A DNA stretch of 64,000 nt from Cytophagales bacterium (GCA_033344775.1 JAWPMT010000007.1:186001-250000); one strand, 5' to 3'; positions 25,697 to 36,091 are shown, numbered from the stretch's first letter. Notes: generated by a model not told the origin, from the sequence alone. A program made the numbers and translations.

Positions 25697-27262
25697 CTAT
25701 ATACTATTTCTGAGATTGTGTAGAGCTTCGGCACATCGTTCACCATCCATTGCTGCGCTGACGATTCCACCTGCATATCCTGCACCTTCACCACATGGAA
25801 ACAACCCTTTGATCTGTGGGTGCTCCAGGGTTTCTTTATCCCTTGGAATTCGAATTGGGGAGGAGCTTCTACTTTCTACCCCAACTATTTGGGCTTCGTT
25901 GGTCAGATAGCCGTGCATTTTCTTGCCAAATGCTTTAAATCCCTGTCTCAATCGACTAGCAATAAACGGAGGTAGTACCTCATGTATGTCGACCGATTGC
26001 AATCCGGGTTGGTAAGAAGTATCGTTCAACGAAGTGGAGGTGGACTTTTGAACAAAATCCGCCAGTCGCTGGGCGGGTGCAGTTTGGGTCTTTCCTCCAA
26101 ATTCCCAGGCCGTTTGCTCAATAGATTGTTGAAATTTCAACATGGCCAACTCACCATGATTATGAAATTCAGGGACATCTTCCAATTCAACCGCCGCTAC
26201 GATTCCAGAATTGGCATATTTACTATCCCTACGAGAAGGACTCATGCCATTGACCACTACTTCTCCTGGAGCCGTAGCTGCAGGAACGATGAATCCCCCG
26301 GGGCACATACAAAATGAGAAGACACCTCGTTCTATTCCTTTGAATTGCGTCTGATTGACCAGCGAATAGGCCGCAGCTGGGAGATAATCACCTCGAAGAT
26401 CACAATGGTATTGGATGCTATCGATCAGCGGTTGTGGATGCTCTACACGCACACCAAGGGCGAAAGGCTTGGCTTCAATTGAGATTTGTTTCAGCTGCAG
26501 CAGCTCGAAGATATCTCGGGCTGAATGGCCAGTAGCAAGAATTACTCCCTTGCCTGTCAGGTCGTATTGATCGTTTACACGTACTCCTTTGATCTCGTCA
26601 TTCTCTACGAGGAAATCGGTCACTTTTGAATCGAAATGTACCTCACCGCCCCATTCCAGAATGGCTTCACGCAGCGCGGTGACGATCTTTGGGAGTTTAT
26701 TGGTACCAATGTGCGGATGTGCTTCGAAAAGGATCTCTTCCGTAGCGCCATGGGCCACCAAAATTTCGAATACCCTTCGAATGCTGCCTCGTTTCTTTGA
26801 ACGCGTGTAAAGTTTACCGTCTGAATAGGTACCAGCGCCGCCTTCACCAAAGCAATAATTAGATTCGGAGTTTACGACATGGTGTTTGTTGATAGCGGCC
26901 AAATCCCTCCGTCGTGCTTGCACGTCTTTTCCCCTCTCCAGCACAATAGGCTTCATGCCCAGTTCGATGGCCTTTAGGGCAGCAAATAAGCCGGCAGGAC
27001 CAGCTCCCACGATGATGATGGGATATTCGCTTACTACAGATCGTTGAGGAGGTCGGTATTCTACGAAATCAACGGTAAACGGCTGTTCGCTGATCTCTAC
27101 TTCCAGATTTACCTTGACTTGTTTCCGACGTGCATCAACACTTCGCCGCGTGATGCGATGGTATTGTCCTTTGGAAAGATGTCCGGCTCTTATTAGCCAG
27201 GATTGTAAATTGGCTTCATCAAACCCGAGCTCAGGCTTGAGTACAAATTGGTGTCGCTTCAT
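25697..27262 (-). CDS. FAD-dependent dehydrogenase-like flavoprotein (COG2509 family)
   Basis: A 521-residue flavoprotein with an N-terminal non-Rossmann segment of 80 residues, rich in basic residues (HRITRRSVDARRKQVKV), followed by FAD motif GAGPAG at 86-91. The family landmarks CFGEGGAGTYSDGKLYTR, FSFCMCPGGFIVPA and CGEGAGYAGGIVSAAMDG are all present. Such proteins are conserved and widely called uncharacterised FAD-dependent dehydrogenases; the electron donor and acceptor are unknown. It converges with the AHSA1-like gene across one base. The coiled-coil gene 38 bases upstream is on the same strand. Confidence 0.9.
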   Translation of the reverse strand: MKRHQFVLKPELGFDEANLQSWLIRAGHLSKGQYHRITRRSVDARRKQVKVNLEVEISEQPFTVDFVEYRPPQRSVVSEYPIIIVGAGPAGLFAALKAIELGMKPIVLERGKDVQARRRDLAAINKHHVVNSESNYCFGEGGAGTYSDGKLYTRSKKRGSIRRVFEILVAHGATEEILFEAHPHIGTNKLPKIVTALREAILEWGGEVHFDSKVTDFLVENDEIKGVRVNDQYDLTGKGVILATGHSARDIFELLQLKQISIEAKPFALGVRVEHPQPLIDSIQYHCDLRGDYLPAAAYSLVNQTQFKGIERGVFSFCMCPGGFIVPAATAPGEVVVNGMSPSRRDSKYANSGIVAAVELEDVPEFHNHGELAMLKFQQSIEQTAWEFGGKTQTAPAQRLADFVQKSTSTSLNDTSYQPGLQSVDIHEVLPPFIASRLRQGFKAFGKKMHGYLTNEAQIVGVESRSSSPIRIPRDKETLEHPQIKGLFPCGEGAGYAGGIVSAAMDGERCAEALHNLRNSI

Positions 27263-27299
27263 ATTTATTGAAGAATGACCAGTTCTGTAAAATTGTGGA

Positions 27300-27602
27300 T
27301 TATTTTAATCCTTTTTCTAATGCCCGAACACGGGTATTGAGATTTTCAAACTTTTGATCAGCAATCTGATCTTTGACTTGATAGACATCCATCAAGTCAG
27401 ATACTACCTGCTGAAGGCGTGAAATAGCATTAGAATTCTTATTCTGCAATTTTTCAATCCGGTCAAGCCTTTTTTCACTTGCCGCTATTCTTTTTTCGCT
27501 TGCAGTCTCCATTCGGTCCATACGCTTTTGCGCACGTTCGAATCTTCGATCTTGCTCTCTGAATATCTCTGCTATTTCTGCTCTGAATTGATTCTCATCC
27601 AT
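27300..27602 (-). CDS. small coiled-coil protein
   Basis: A 100-residue, highly charged protein, almost entirely heptad-like: repeated RRFERAQKRMDRMETASEKRI and SEKRLDRIEKL (about 20-60), then a second short coiled coil, ENLNTRVRALEKGL, at the end. It has no signal or membrane segment and probably forms oligomers. No function can be assigned. Short tandem sequence similarity (ASEKRI and ASEKRL) suggests a local duplication. Same strand as the flavoprotein and nfu genes, with 38- and 49-base gaps. Confidence 0.7.
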   Translation of the reverse strand: MDENQFRAEIAEIFREQDRRFERAQKRMDRMETASEKRIAASEKRLDRIEKLQNKNSNAISRLQQVVSDLMDVYQVKDQIADQKFENLNTRVRALEKGLK

Positions 27603-27651
27603 AGTAATTCATTTAGAAGTTTTGTTACGGATGATAAATCTAATTAAAATA

Positions 27652-28248
27652 TCACACTCCTTCAGCCTCTACTTCCTGTACTTCGGGAACCATTCTTTTC
27701 AGAAGGTTTTCGATTCCGGCTTTCAGAGTAACCGTAGAAGAAGGGCATCCTGAGCAAGAACCTTGCAACTGTACTTTCACTTTGCCGTCATTGAAAGAAT
27801 GGAAGGAAATGGCTCCGCCATCCATCTCAACAGCAGGTTTGATGTACTCGTCAAGAATGTTGATGATTTTAGTTTCCAGATCTTCTTCACCACCAATAGG
27901 AGGCATTGCTGGCTGCTCCTTTTTAGCTTCCGAAGCTTTGGTCAACAAAGGTTCACCCGATTCCAAATAAGATTTTATAAAGCTTTGGATCTCTCCTTTC
28001 ACCTCATACCAATCTGTTTCTTCGTCCTTGGTAACTGTGATGAAGTTGCTCATATAAAATACCCCCTGGACATAGGGGAATTCAAACAACTTGGCTGCCA
28101 ATGGTGCATTTTCAGTTGTTTCTTTGGTTCGGAAATCCTCGCTGGTGCCTTCTGGCATCAACATGTAATTCGCTACAAACTTCAGCGAATTGGGGTTAGG
28201 ATTTGATTCCGTATATATATTGACCATTTGAGGGGTAGACGATTCCAT
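27652..28248 (-). CDS. nfuA: NifU-like Fe-S cluster scaffold/carrier (Nfu)
   Basis: A 198-residue protein with an N-terminal Nfu_N domain (TESNPNPNSLKFVANYML, about 13-95), a linker, and a C-terminal NifU-like domain with CSGC, that is C165 and C168, in LQGSCSGCPSSTVTLK. Dimers of this domain hold a [4Fe-4S] cluster and hand it to apo-proteins. The N-terminal domain is the one found in mitochondrial NFU1-type proteins, not the degenerate A-type domain of E. coli NfuA, so the symbol is used loosely. LeuC in this window is an example of a possible client (inference). Confidence 0.9.
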   Translation of the reverse strand: MESSTPQMVNIYTESNPNPNSLKFVANYMLMPEGTSEDFRTKETTENAPLAAKLFEFPYVQGVFYMSNFITVTKDEETDWYEVKGEIQSFIKSYLESGEPLLTKASEAKKEQPAMPPIGGEEDLETKIINILDEYIKPAVEMDGGAISFHSFNDGKVKVQLQGSCSGCPSSTVTLKAGIENLLKRMVPEVQEVEAEGV

Positions 28249-28323
28249 AGTTCTTCCTTTTGTTAGAATAAATGCAAAACTCGGAGAATAGTTCTAAAAA
28301 ATGAAAAAGCCTGCAAAAAATGG

Positions 28324-29733
28324 CTATTCCATGTCTCCTAATTCACCTTCGCTGCTAGCAACCAAAGTAGATACGGTTGCATCGCCAGTTACGTTTACTA
28401 CGGTTCTACACATGTCCAGAATTCGATCAACCGGGAATATGATCGCAATCCAGGCAGGATTCAGGCCTACAGATTCCAGAACGATGATCATCAAAACCAG
28501 TCCGGCGCTTGGAATCGCTGCAGCACCAATAGAGGCCAATGTAGCGGTGAAGATGATGACCAGTTGTTGCGCGATGGTAAGGTCCACCATATGTAGCTGG
28601 GCCATGGAAATCACCGCAACTGCCTGATAAAGGCTGGTTCCATCCATGTTAACCGTAGCACCGATAGGAAGCACGAAACTCGTTACTTTCTCCGGGACTT
28701 TTACGTTGTTGTGCATACAATCCATGGTCACAGGCAATGTTGCTACAGAAGAAGAGGTAGAAAAGGCAGTGATCTGTGCATCTCGGATACCTTTCAGAAA
28801 TTTCAAATACTTGACTTTCTTGATCAAAGTGGAAATAACCGTAGGATAGAAGATGAATGCCATGATGGCTAACCCAAAGACCAGTACCAATGAGTATTGT
28901 AACAGGAAGGAAAGTAATTCGAAGAACTTATCAGGATCCGTACCCGCAGCTTTCACAATTTGACCAGCCATGAGGGCAAATACGAAAATCGGCATGGCTT
29001 GCATCACCATCATCACCATTTTCACAAAGGCTTCATTCAAGCCGTCAATGACTGAAAAAACTGGTTTACTTTTTTCTTCCGGCATGGCCACAAGCACTAT
29101 ACCGAAGAATACGGCGAAAAAGATGATCTGTAACATGGACATGTCGACCAGAGAAGCAAATATGTTAGATGGCACCAGATCCACTACCGGTTGTAGTGGT
29201 CCCTGATCTTTCGCATTTTCCGCCTTATTGAGCTTATCTTCAACCCATTCGTTTTTTGCAACTCGGCCTTCTTTCTCTACCACTCTCGCAACAAGGTCTT
29301 TATTTTCCGGTTCACACGAAAGGCAGATATCATCCAGTTTGGGAACACCAGGCGTGCTTTTTTGCCACAGCTCATAGCTTACACGAAACTCTTTGCGTGT
29401 GTCTTCATCGACGCGAGTCCCTGGCTTGTACACATTCACGATTAAGAGCCCGACAACCACAGCAATCATGGTAGTGGTCAGGTACAGTCCCAGTGTTTTG
29501 GCACCGATTCGACCTAGCTTTCTGATGTCTTTAAGCGAAGCAACGCCCGAGATGATGGAAAACAACACCAGCGGTACTGCGATCATTTTCAGAATATTGA
29601 TGAAGATGTCCCCCAAAGGTTTGACGTAATCGAGGGTGAACTGGTTCCAGCCGAATTTTACTGAGAGAAACGCGTAAACGGTCCCCAGCAAAAGACCAAT
29701 GATCACCTTGATGTGCAATGGAAGTTTCTTCAT
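28324..29733 (-). CDS. dicarboxylate/amino acid:cation symporter (DAACS family)
   Basis: A 469-residue inner-membrane transporter of the glutamate/dicarboxylate SDF family, driven by Na+ or H+. The signature hairpin HP1 STSSSVATLPVT lies in the second half, and the TM7 region reads GATVNMDGTSLYQ, followed by GAAAIPSAGLVLMIIVL for HP2. DPVDRILDMCRTVVNV-like sequence (FPVDRILDMCRTVVNVTGD) closes it. Compared with GltPh there is a soluble insertion of roughly 50 residues at about 108-180, containing CLSC. Substrate (glutamate, aspartate or C4 acids) is not decided. A weak hairpin (28308-28325) with a short T run on this strand may end the transcript. Confidence 0.92.
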   Translation of the reverse strand: MKKLPLHIKVIIGLLLGTVYAFLSVKFGWNQFTLDYVKPLGDIFINILKMIAVPLVLFSIISGVASLKDIRKLGRIGAKTLGLYLTTTMIAVVVGLLIVNVYKPGTRVDEDTRKEFRVSYELWQKSTPGVPKLDDICLSCEPENKDLVARVVEKEGRVAKNEWVEDKLNKAENAKDQGPLQPVVDLVPSNIFASLVDMSMLQIIFFAVFFGIVLVAMPEEKSKPVFSVIDGLNEAFVKMVMMVMQAMPIFVFALMAGQIVKAAGTDPDKFFELLSFLLQYSLVLVFGLAIMAFIFYPTVISTLIKKVKYLKFLKGIRDAQITAFSTSSSVATLPVTMDCMHNNVKVPEKVTSFVLPIGATVNMDGTSLYQAVAVISMAQLHMVDLTIAQQLVIIFTATLASIGAAAIPSAGLVLMIIVLESVGLNPAWIAIIFPVDRILDMCRTVVNVTGDATVSTLVASSEGELGDME

Positions 29734-29745
29734 TCTGATTTTTGT

Positions 29746-30828
29746 TTAGTCGTGTAATTTATTCGTTCTGCTGATTAAATAGAAATCAGCAATGACCAAT
29801 GCCGCCATGGCTTCCACGATCGGGACAGCACGTGGGACAACACAAGGATCGTGTCTGCCTTTTCCACTTACGGTAACCTCATTGCCTTCCTGATCTACAC
29901 TGCTTTGGTCTTGCATCAGGGTAGCTACAGGCTTGAAAGCCACATTAAAATAGATATCCTCGCCATTGGAGATACCGCCTTGTACCCCGCCTGAGTAATT
30001 CGTGCGGGTACGGATGTGGTCTCCGTCTTTGTAGAATTCATCGTTATGTTCGGAACCTCTTTTTTTGACGCCCTCGAAACCACTGCCATATTCAAAGCCT
30101 TTCACCGCGTTGATGCTCAACATGGCCTTGCCCAATTCTGCGTGCAGCTTATCAAAAACTGGCTCCCCTAGTCCTACAGGAACTCCTCGTATGACACCAG
30201 TAATGATCCCGCCAACTGTGTCCCGGCTTTTTCGGACTTCATCAATGTATTCAAACATTTGATCTGCAGTTTCCGGATCGGGACATCTCACGGCATTCGA
30301 ATCGATCAAAGACAGGTCCAGGTCCTGATAAGACTTCTCCAATTTCAAATCCCCAACTTGTGACACGAAAGAATGGCTTACTACGCCAAGTTCTTTCAAC
30401 ATGAGCTTGGCGATGGCTCCTGCAGCAACTCGCGCCGCTGTTTCCCGGGCTGAACTACGCCCGCCTCCACGGTAGTCACGAATGCCGTACTTTTCCTGAT
30501 AAGTATAATCAGCATGTGAAGGCCGAAACTTTTCAGCAATATGCGAATAGTCTTTGCTTTTCTGGTCTTTGTTGCGGATGACCATTGAAATAGGTGTTCC
30601 CGTGGTTTTACCTTCGAAAACACCGGAAAGGATCTCTACCTCATCCTCCTCTTTTCGTTGCGTGGTGATCTTAGACTGGCCTGGCTTTCGCCGGGCCAAT
30701 TCATTTTGAATGAAATCCTCATCTACTGAAACGCCAGCGGGACATCCGTCTAAAATGACGCCAATGCCTTTTCCGTGCGATTCGCCAAAAGTGGTAATCC
30801 GAAAGAGATTACCAAAGCTATTTCCCAT
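29746..30828 (-). CDS. aroC: chorismate synthase
   Basis: A 360-residue enzyme of the shikimate pathway: EPSP to chorismate, with reduced FMN. From the ATG at 30828 it begins [20 protein letters not shown], the classical first signature; further signatures are [14 protein letters not shown], then [19 protein letters not shown], and [17 protein letters not shown]. An ATG six bases upstream would add two residues. Its first 11 bases overlap the end of the upstream batD-like gene, so translation may be coupled. No other aro gene is nearby. Confidence 0.97.
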   Translation of the reverse strand: MGNSFGNLFRITTFGESHGKGIGVILDGCPAGVSVDEDFIQNELARRKPGQSKITTQRKEEDEVEILSGVFEGKTTGTPISMVIRNKDQKSKDYSHIAEKFRPSHADYTYQEKYGIRDYRGGGRSSARETAARVAAGAIAKLMLKELGVVSHSFVSQVGDLKLEKSYQDLDLSLIDSNAVRCPDPETADQMFEYIDEVRKSRDTVGGIITGVIRGVPVGLGEPVFDKLHAELGKAMLSINAVKGFEYGSGFEGVKKRGSEHNDEFYKDGDHIRTRTNYSGGVQGGISNGEDIYFNVAFKPVATLMQDQSSVDQEGNEVTVSGKGRHDPCVVPRAVPIVEAMAALVIADFYLISRTNKLHD

Positions 30829-32935
30829 ATCCAAACTTGTAAATGCGAGCGTAATTCTCCTTGTTGTCGTAGAAAATTTTTGATTGTGCTACGAAAGGAA
30901 AAATCGTAGCGAAAATAGCATGTTTGTCATCGATTTTCTGAAGTTGACAAACTTTTGAAAACAGGAGATAAGTGTAATAAATGTTGACTATAGGGATGAA
31001 CGCCAACAGTAATTCTGTGATAAAGTGCTTATCGGTGATTTTACATAAAATGTAAAGGTTTTTAAAAGGGATGATTGCATCCCATTTGGAATAACCTTGT
31101 CTTACAAAAAAATGCCCCAGGGCATGGATCTGAATCAGTATGAAAGCAAATAACAGATGACCGATAAAGGTGAAAATAAAAGTGTTGGACCAGTCATATT
31201 GTGTCATGCTTCCGGTAATGAGTCCATTGATCAGTGTGGCTATAAAAATCGAGATGAAGTTGTAAAAGAACATGTCTCCGGCGACGATGTAACGCTTACT
31301 TCTGAACAGCAATCTACCTAAAACAATGATTGTTGCCACAGCCATGAGGATCATCAAAAAGAACTGTAAGAGTTCAACATCGAACGGTAATACCAGTAGT
31401 GCGGAATTAATCACCACATGAATGCCAATCAATAAAGCCAGCGCTTTGACTATTTGAATGTTATTTGACTCGACGAATTGAGCAAATCCATCTCTAATTT
31501 CGTTTCTTCGAAAAACGGTTAAAATCACCAGGACGACTATGATCAACGCGTTGGTTAAATATTTCATCAACTCATCTCCCGAAACACTGGCGAGTGCATT
31601 CTCCTCATACTGGATCTGGTCATAAAAGCTGCCCAGGTCGCTGGAAGAGATATATTCATTTTTGCGACTTTCTCCACTTACATTCACCACCAGTTCTGAA
31701 CGTAGTGTATCGTATTGTTCTTTGTCCGGATCAAAGTAGATCCATTGCATGTAGTCTCCCAGGTTATAGGTCCCTGGTTCATTAGGAATGCCATAAAAAT
31801 TAAAGGCTTTTGTTCCGGAAACCAGGTTCTGGGCCCTTCGAACATCTTGTTGGATGTTGGGCTCATAAAAATCAAATTGGCCATCTTCCGGAATGCGTGG
31901 CGCTTCTACTGAACTGATGTTGCCTATCCCTCGGACCTTGAATTGATAATTGAAGCTTTCTCCTGTTTTTAGCGCTTTGTTCGAAATGTTCTCGGTCAGG
32001 TCAAACGTTCCAACTGAAACGCTTTCTCTTAACGGGTGTGGAGGCAATGGAACTACTTCAACTGTCTTTGGCTTGGAATAGAACGTTTCAAAGTCCTCTT
32101 GTCGATTTCTGCCAAAGAAGCTTGGGTTCTTGGCCACTTTGTATTTGATCAATTTCAAACCAACAGATTCAAATTCGATGGGTTCTTCGTTAAGAGGATA
32201 GTAAGCCGCCTGAAAGATTTTGTACTGCGTGTATGGTTTGCCATTCAACGTGACTGGCTGCCCATTAATGTTATCAATGTTAAAATTTTCTTCCCAGCAG
32301 TTCTCAGGTTTGATCTGCTTGACGATTTCCGTGATTTGTTTGCCCAATTCATAGAACCGCATGTCTGCACGATTGGACTCGGCTACGTAAAAGGCAAGTG
32401 TGGTGGTGAAACCTTCACCGACGTACACTTCTTTTTTATCAGTTGTCAGGGCGAGGAAGGCTTCCGCCTGCACATCTACAAATTCTTGTTGTTGACTGGG
32501 CTGCCTACGTCGATTAAAGAAGTCAAAGGGGTCAAAAGCGTCGGAGTTGTTACGTTGAGATCGTTGCGCTGCGGGGCCTACGGTAACGGTGGTCCCTTGA
32601 ACCTCATAATTTTTCCCATTCACAGCGATAGTAAAGTCCGGAATGTTGAAGGTGCCTTCTTTCGTAGGCTGATAGTTTTGGATGATACTCTGAGAGGAGG
32701 TCATTTTCCCGTTGATGAAGCTGGTAGAGGTACTGGAAGAGGTACCTCGCTTCAAAAAACCGTCAATCTCGGGAAAAGGGCTGTAATTTTTTAGTCGCTC
32801 ATTCTCAATTGTAAGTGTTATTGTAAACACCTGATTAACTGCTACTTCGTCGCCTCCGTATTTCACAGAAACTTCCTGCGCGGAAGCAGTGATAACGATT
32901 GAAATGAACCACAGGCAACTTAATATTGACTTCAT
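30818..32935 (-). CDS. BatD-like protein fused to a C-terminal multi-pass membrane domain
   Basis: A 705-residue protein with a signal peptide cleaved after TASAQ. Residues about 20-440 match the BatD (oxygen-tolerance) N-terminal region: a beta-rich segment with [41 protein letters not shown] and [15 protein letters not shown] membrane helix follows (about 462-480), as in BatD. After that come five or six further helices, ending in a segment like DUF5684: [22 protein letters not shown] then [14 protein letters not shown]. The usual partners BatA, BatB, BatC and a MoxR ATPase are not in the window. It overlaps aroC by 11 bases. Confidence 0.82.
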   Translation of the reverse strand: MKSILSCLWFISIVITASAQEVSVKYGGDEVAVNQVFTITLTIENERLKNYSPFPEIDGFLKRGTSSSTSTSFINGKMTSSQSIIQNYQPTKEGTFNIPDFTIAVNGKNYEVQGTTVTVGPAAQRSQRNNSDAFDPFDFFNRRRQPSQQQEFVDVQAEAFLALTTDKKEVYVGEGFTTTLAFYVAESNRADMRFYELGKQITEIVKQIKPENCWEENFNIDNINGQPVTLNGKPYTQYKIFQAAYYPLNEEPIEFESVGLKLIKYKVAKNPSFFGRNRQEDFETFYSKPKTVEVVPLPPHPLRESVSVGTFDLTENISNKALKTGESFNYQFKVRGIGNISSVEAPRIPEDGQFDFYEPNIQQDVRRAQNLVSGTKAFNFYGIPNEPGTYNLGDYMQWIYFDPDKEQYDTLRSELVVNVSGESRKNEYISSSDLGSFYDQIQYEENALASVSGDELMKYLTNALIIVVLVILTVFRRNEIRDGFAQFVESNNIQIVKALALLIGIHVVINSALLVLPFDVELLQFFLMILMAVATIIVLGRLLFRSKRYIVAGDMFFYNFISIFIATLINGLITGSMTQYDWSNTFIFTFIGHLLFAFILIQIHALGHFFVRQGYSKWDAIIPFKNLYILCKITDKHFITELLLAFIPIVNIYYTYLLFSKVCQLQKIDDKHAIFATIFPFVAQSKIFYDNKENYARIYKFGYGK

Positions 32936-33075
32936 CGTTATAGGTTTGAATAAACAATAACCGTAACCGAACTTGTGTGGAATGGTAAAATTCCTTAACT
33001 TTTAGGATACGATTCTAACACAAATGAACGCCAAATTTACGGTATGAGATAATGAGTTAACAAAATTTCACTTGA

Positions 33076-33270
33076 ATGTTGGAGTACTTTAAAACTATCC
33101 TCTCAAAGGTGAGTTTTGATGTGAACCTTTTTGAGAAAGAATTGAAGAAAGCAATTCGCTCATTGGTTGCAGATGATATCACTGAATTGAGAGACTGGTG
33201 CTACGAAACTTTCGGGCACTTGTACCAAGGTATTTTAAATCAATGTTTTACTCTAAAACTAAAAGAATAA
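33076..33270 (+). CDS. small conserved hypothetical protein
   Basis: A 64-residue helical protein, MLEYFKTILSKVSFDVNLFE..., with FDxxLFEKELKKAI and a C-terminal WCYETFGHLY. I recognise it as a small family widespread in Bacteroidota, starting MLEYLKxILxKVSFD, of unknown function. It has no signal or membrane segment. It is a single gene with its own terminator and is divergent from the batD-like gene. Confidence 0.75.
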   Translation: MLEYFKTILSKVSFDVNLFEKELKKAIRSLVADDITELRDWCYETFGHLYQGILNQCFTLKLKE

Positions 33271-33297
33271 GGCCCTGAATAGGGCCTTTCCTTTTTT
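33269..33297 (+). terminator. rho-independent terminator
   Basis: AAGGCCCT, loop GAAT, AGGGCCTT, then CCTTTTTT: an 8-bp perfect stem beginning at the stop codon of the 64-residue protein gene. Confidence 0.92.
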
Positions 33298-33317
33298 AAC
33301 TCTCAATCATTTTTGGC

Positions 33318-33359
33318 AAAATCCCCCTTTTAAGGGGGTGGTCGAAGACCGGGGGATTT
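33318..33359. repeat. nested GC-rich palindrome, AAATCCCCC type
   Basis: AAATCCCCC (33318-33326) is inverted as GGGGGATTT (33351-33359). The left arm can alternatively fold with CCCCCTT-TT-AAGGGGG (33322-33337), and GGTC-GAA-GACC sits in the middle. It lies between a terminator and the convergent permease gene, with no open frame; it looks like a small dispersed intergenic repeat. Confidence 0.45.
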
Positions 33360-33390
33360 ACAACCCATCAATTCTTAAATCAAATAATTC

Positions 33391-36084
33391 CTACTCATCC
33401 TTCAAACAAAGCACAGGATTAACCGTGGAAGCCTTAAATGTCTGGTAAGAAATCGCAACTAAAGTAAGCAGCAACGTAAGGAACAAAGGTGCCACGATGA
33501 CCCAAACCGAGATATTGATCCGATAAGCAAACACTTCGAGCCAATCTGACATCAGAAAATACGCGATTGGTAAAGAAATAACAAAGGCTAACAGAATCAA
33601 GACAATGAATCGATTGCCGATCAGATACATGATCTTTCCTGTATCGGCACCCAATACTTTTCTGATCCCGATTTCCTTTATTTTCGTCTCGATAATGAAT
33701 CCCACCATACCAATGAGACCCAGACAGGCAATCAGAATCGCGATAAAGGTAAAGACCTTCAGCATGTTGCTCAATTTCTGTTCTTGTTCGTATTGATCTT
33801 TGAAAGATTCATCTACAAATTGATATCTCACGGATCTCTCCGGCTCAAATTGTGTCCAGATGTCTTCAATGGATCTAAGCGTACTTTGTAAGTCCTGCGT
33901 ATTCATTTTGAGTGAAATTCTTCTTGGATTGGCGGCTTTCAGCATCACCATGGGAACAATCGGGCTTTTGATCGATTCAAAATTGAAATCTTCGACCACT
34001 CCCTGGATACGACCGACCTTGAATCTTTGTCCATTGTATGGCCCATAACTAAGTCGTTTACCTATTGCTTCTTCTGGTTTCAGGTATCCTAGTCTTTCTG
34101 CGGCAGTTCGATTAATGATGTAGTAGCCGATGCTATCACGGTCCATGCTTTGGTCTTTTCGAAAGTCTTCTCCGGCAATCAGGTCGATTTCAAATGTCTT
34201 ATTGAAGTCTTCATCTACTCTGATGAATGGCAATCTAAAGCCTGTGCTTACAGCAGAATCACCTTTGAAGACTCGTGCACCCATACTATCGGAAAGTCGA
34301 CCTGTAGGGATTCTAGACGAATATGTGGCACTCTCCACTGCAGGTAAACGCAGCAATTCATTTTTGAAGACCTCCAGATCATTGATGTTCCTGGATAAGA
34401 AAACTTCAAGGATTTGTTCCCGACGAAAACCAGGATCATTGCTGTTGATGAATCGCATCTGAGATTCAATTACCAGTATGGCGAAGATCAAAGAAATGGT
34501 CACAGCAAATTGAAAGGTCACCAGCCAGGAACGGAAATTCCATTTTTTTGCATTGAGTGATTGTTCTCCTTTCAATGCCTGGATGAGGTTGATCTTTGCC
34601 AGAAAGGCTGCAGGATAAGAACCAGCGATGAATCCAATACCGATGACTACAGCTACAACTATGAGTAGCAATTCTCCCTCAAATAGCAGATCAAATGACA
34701 TCTTTTTCACCAGAAAGTCATTGACATACGGCAGGCACAAGTAAGCAAGGGCTAAGGCGATAGGCAATGAGATCAAAGTGATCAAAGAAGACTCGGTTAG
34801 AAATTGCTTGATTAAAGTTGCCTTACGGGCTCCAATGGCTTTTCGAACGCCAACTTCCTTCATGCGTCTGGAATAATGTGAAGTAGCCAGGTTCATATAA
34901 TTGATGCAAGCGACCAGTAACAATAAGATGCCCACCACAGAGAAGATAAAAACTTGCTGAATGTCTCCGTTGGTTTCATACTCTCCTTCCAAATTGGAAT
35001 GTAAGTGGATATCGAACAGCGGCTGGAATTCAAAGGCGAAAAAGTCACGAGCCTCCCGGCCGTTGCTCATCTTTCCAATGTATTTATCAAAAAATTCCAC
35101 GGTCAGGCTTTCCATCTCAGGAAGTTGGACGTTAGGGTCGAGCAAAACATAAGTCAGCCAGTTATAATTTCCCCCGACATTGTTCATCGCATCTTGTCCG
35201 AACATTTGTTCCAGGAAGCGAAGAGGCGCCAGATAGTCGAAATGAAAATGCTGTTGCTCTGGCATGGTCTCCATGACCCCCGTGATGGTAAAAGGTGCTT
35301 TTTGGCCCCTGCCTGATAATTCGATGGTTTTCCCCAGGATGTCCTGATCCCGCCAGTCGCTACCAAACATTTTTATGGCCATTTCTTCGCTAAGGACCAG
35401 AGAAAAGATGTCCTCAAAAGCGGTGTTGGGATCACCGATAATGAATGGGAAAGTGAACATGTCGAATACATCATCATCCGCGAAAACGACCTGTTGTGAA
35501 GGCAGCTTACGATTATCAATGGTGAGATCCGGAAATGCCCAGCAATAGAATCTGGTAGCGTGAGTAATGGCGGCATAGTCTTCTTTCAATCGTTCCGCAT
35601 GTCCTGCAGATGCGAAGGCCCAGTGCCGTGAAATCGAGCCACTGTTATCAAAGTTTTTTACCGTGACCCGATAGATCTGCTCGCCTTTCTCATGATTGCG
35701 ATCATAAGAGAATTCGTCTTTGACAAAAATGCTAATGAGCAGGAATGCCGTTAGGCCCGTAGTGAGACCGATGACATTGATGGCCGTGCTTGACTTGTAT
35801 TTCCACAAGTTTCTCAGACCGATTTTGAGATAGTTTCTAAACATGGTAGTTGAGTTTTCGACGGGCTTTACCGGATCGGGTTTTTTCATCATTGCCGGCC
35901 TGAATAGCCGCAGCACCTGATACCGATACCATTGGTTCGCCCATGTGATTGACCTTTGATTTTTCTGTAATTCGAATTCCTCCGCGAGATCGCCCTGGAT
36001 GTCTTCCAGGTAATCCGGATGAAGAAACCACTTCAAAAAGCGTGTGGTATATTTTGGTGTATTTGACCTTGAGGGTTTCAGCAC
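33391..36084 (-). CDS. FtsX/MacB-type ABC transporter permease with permease-prefix domain
   Basis: A large inner-membrane permease of 897 residues from a GTG at 36084. Residues 1-60 carry a permease-prefix segment, TTRFLKWFLHPDYLEDIQGDL, seen on permeases encoded after PadR regulators. Then come TM1 (IGLTTGLTAFLLISIFV) with a periplasmic MacB_PCD domain, a first three-helix FtsX domain (MKEVGVRKAIGARKATLIKQFL), a second MacB_PCD and a second FtsX domain (IKEIGIRKVLGADTGKIMYL). The GTG lies seven bases after the padR stop, while an ATG at 36156 would overlap padR by 65 bases, so GTG is preferred. No ATPase is adjacent. Export of peptides, lipids or antimicrobials is possible. Confidence 0.9.
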   Translation of the reverse strand: MLKPSRSNTPKYTTRFLKWFLHPDYLEDIQGDLAEEFELQKNQRSITWANQWYRYQVLRLFRPAMMKKPDPVKPVENSTTMFRNYLKIGLRNLWKYKSSTAINVIGLTTGLTAFLLISIFVKDEFSYDRNHEKGEQIYRVTVKNFDNSGSISRHWAFASAGHAERLKEDYAAITHATRFYCWAFPDLTIDNRKLPSQQVVFADDDVFDMFTFPFIIGDPNTAFEDIFSLVLSEEMAIKMFGSDWRDQDILGKTIELSGRGQKAPFTITGVMETMPEQQHFHFDYLAPLRFLEQMFGQDAMNNVGGNYNWLTYVLLDPNVQLPEMESLTVEFFDKYIGKMSNGREARDFFAFEFQPLFDIHLHSNLEGEYETNGDIQQVFIFSVVGILLLLVACINYMNLATSHYSRRMKEVGVRKAIGARKATLIKQFLTESSLITLISLPIALALAYLCLPYVNDFLVKKMSFDLLFEGELLLIVVAVVIGIGFIAGSYPAAFLAKINLIQALKGEQSLNAKKWNFRSWLVTFQFAVTISLIFAILVIESQMRFINSNDPGFRREQILEVFLSRNINDLEVFKNELLRLPAVESATYSSRIPTGRLSDSMGARVFKGDSAVSTGFRLPFIRVDEDFNKTFEIDLIAGEDFRKDQSMDRDSIGYYIINRTAAERLGYLKPEEAIGKRLSYGPYNGQRFKVGRIQGVVEDFNFESIKSPIVPMVMLKAANPRRISLKMNTQDLQSTLRSIEDIWTQFEPERSVRYQFVDESFKDQYEQEQKLSNMLKVFTFIAILIACLGLIGMVGFIIETKIKEIGIRKVLGADTGKIMYLIGNRFIVLILLAFVISLPIAYFLMSDWLEVFAYRINISVWVIVAPLFLTLLLTLVAISYQTFKASTVNPVLCLKDE

Positions 36085-36091
36085 TCGATGT

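Noticed and set aside
35837-36031. Open frames inside the permease gene on both strands
   Set aside because: They lie within a well-conserved FtsX-type protein and look like frame shadows.
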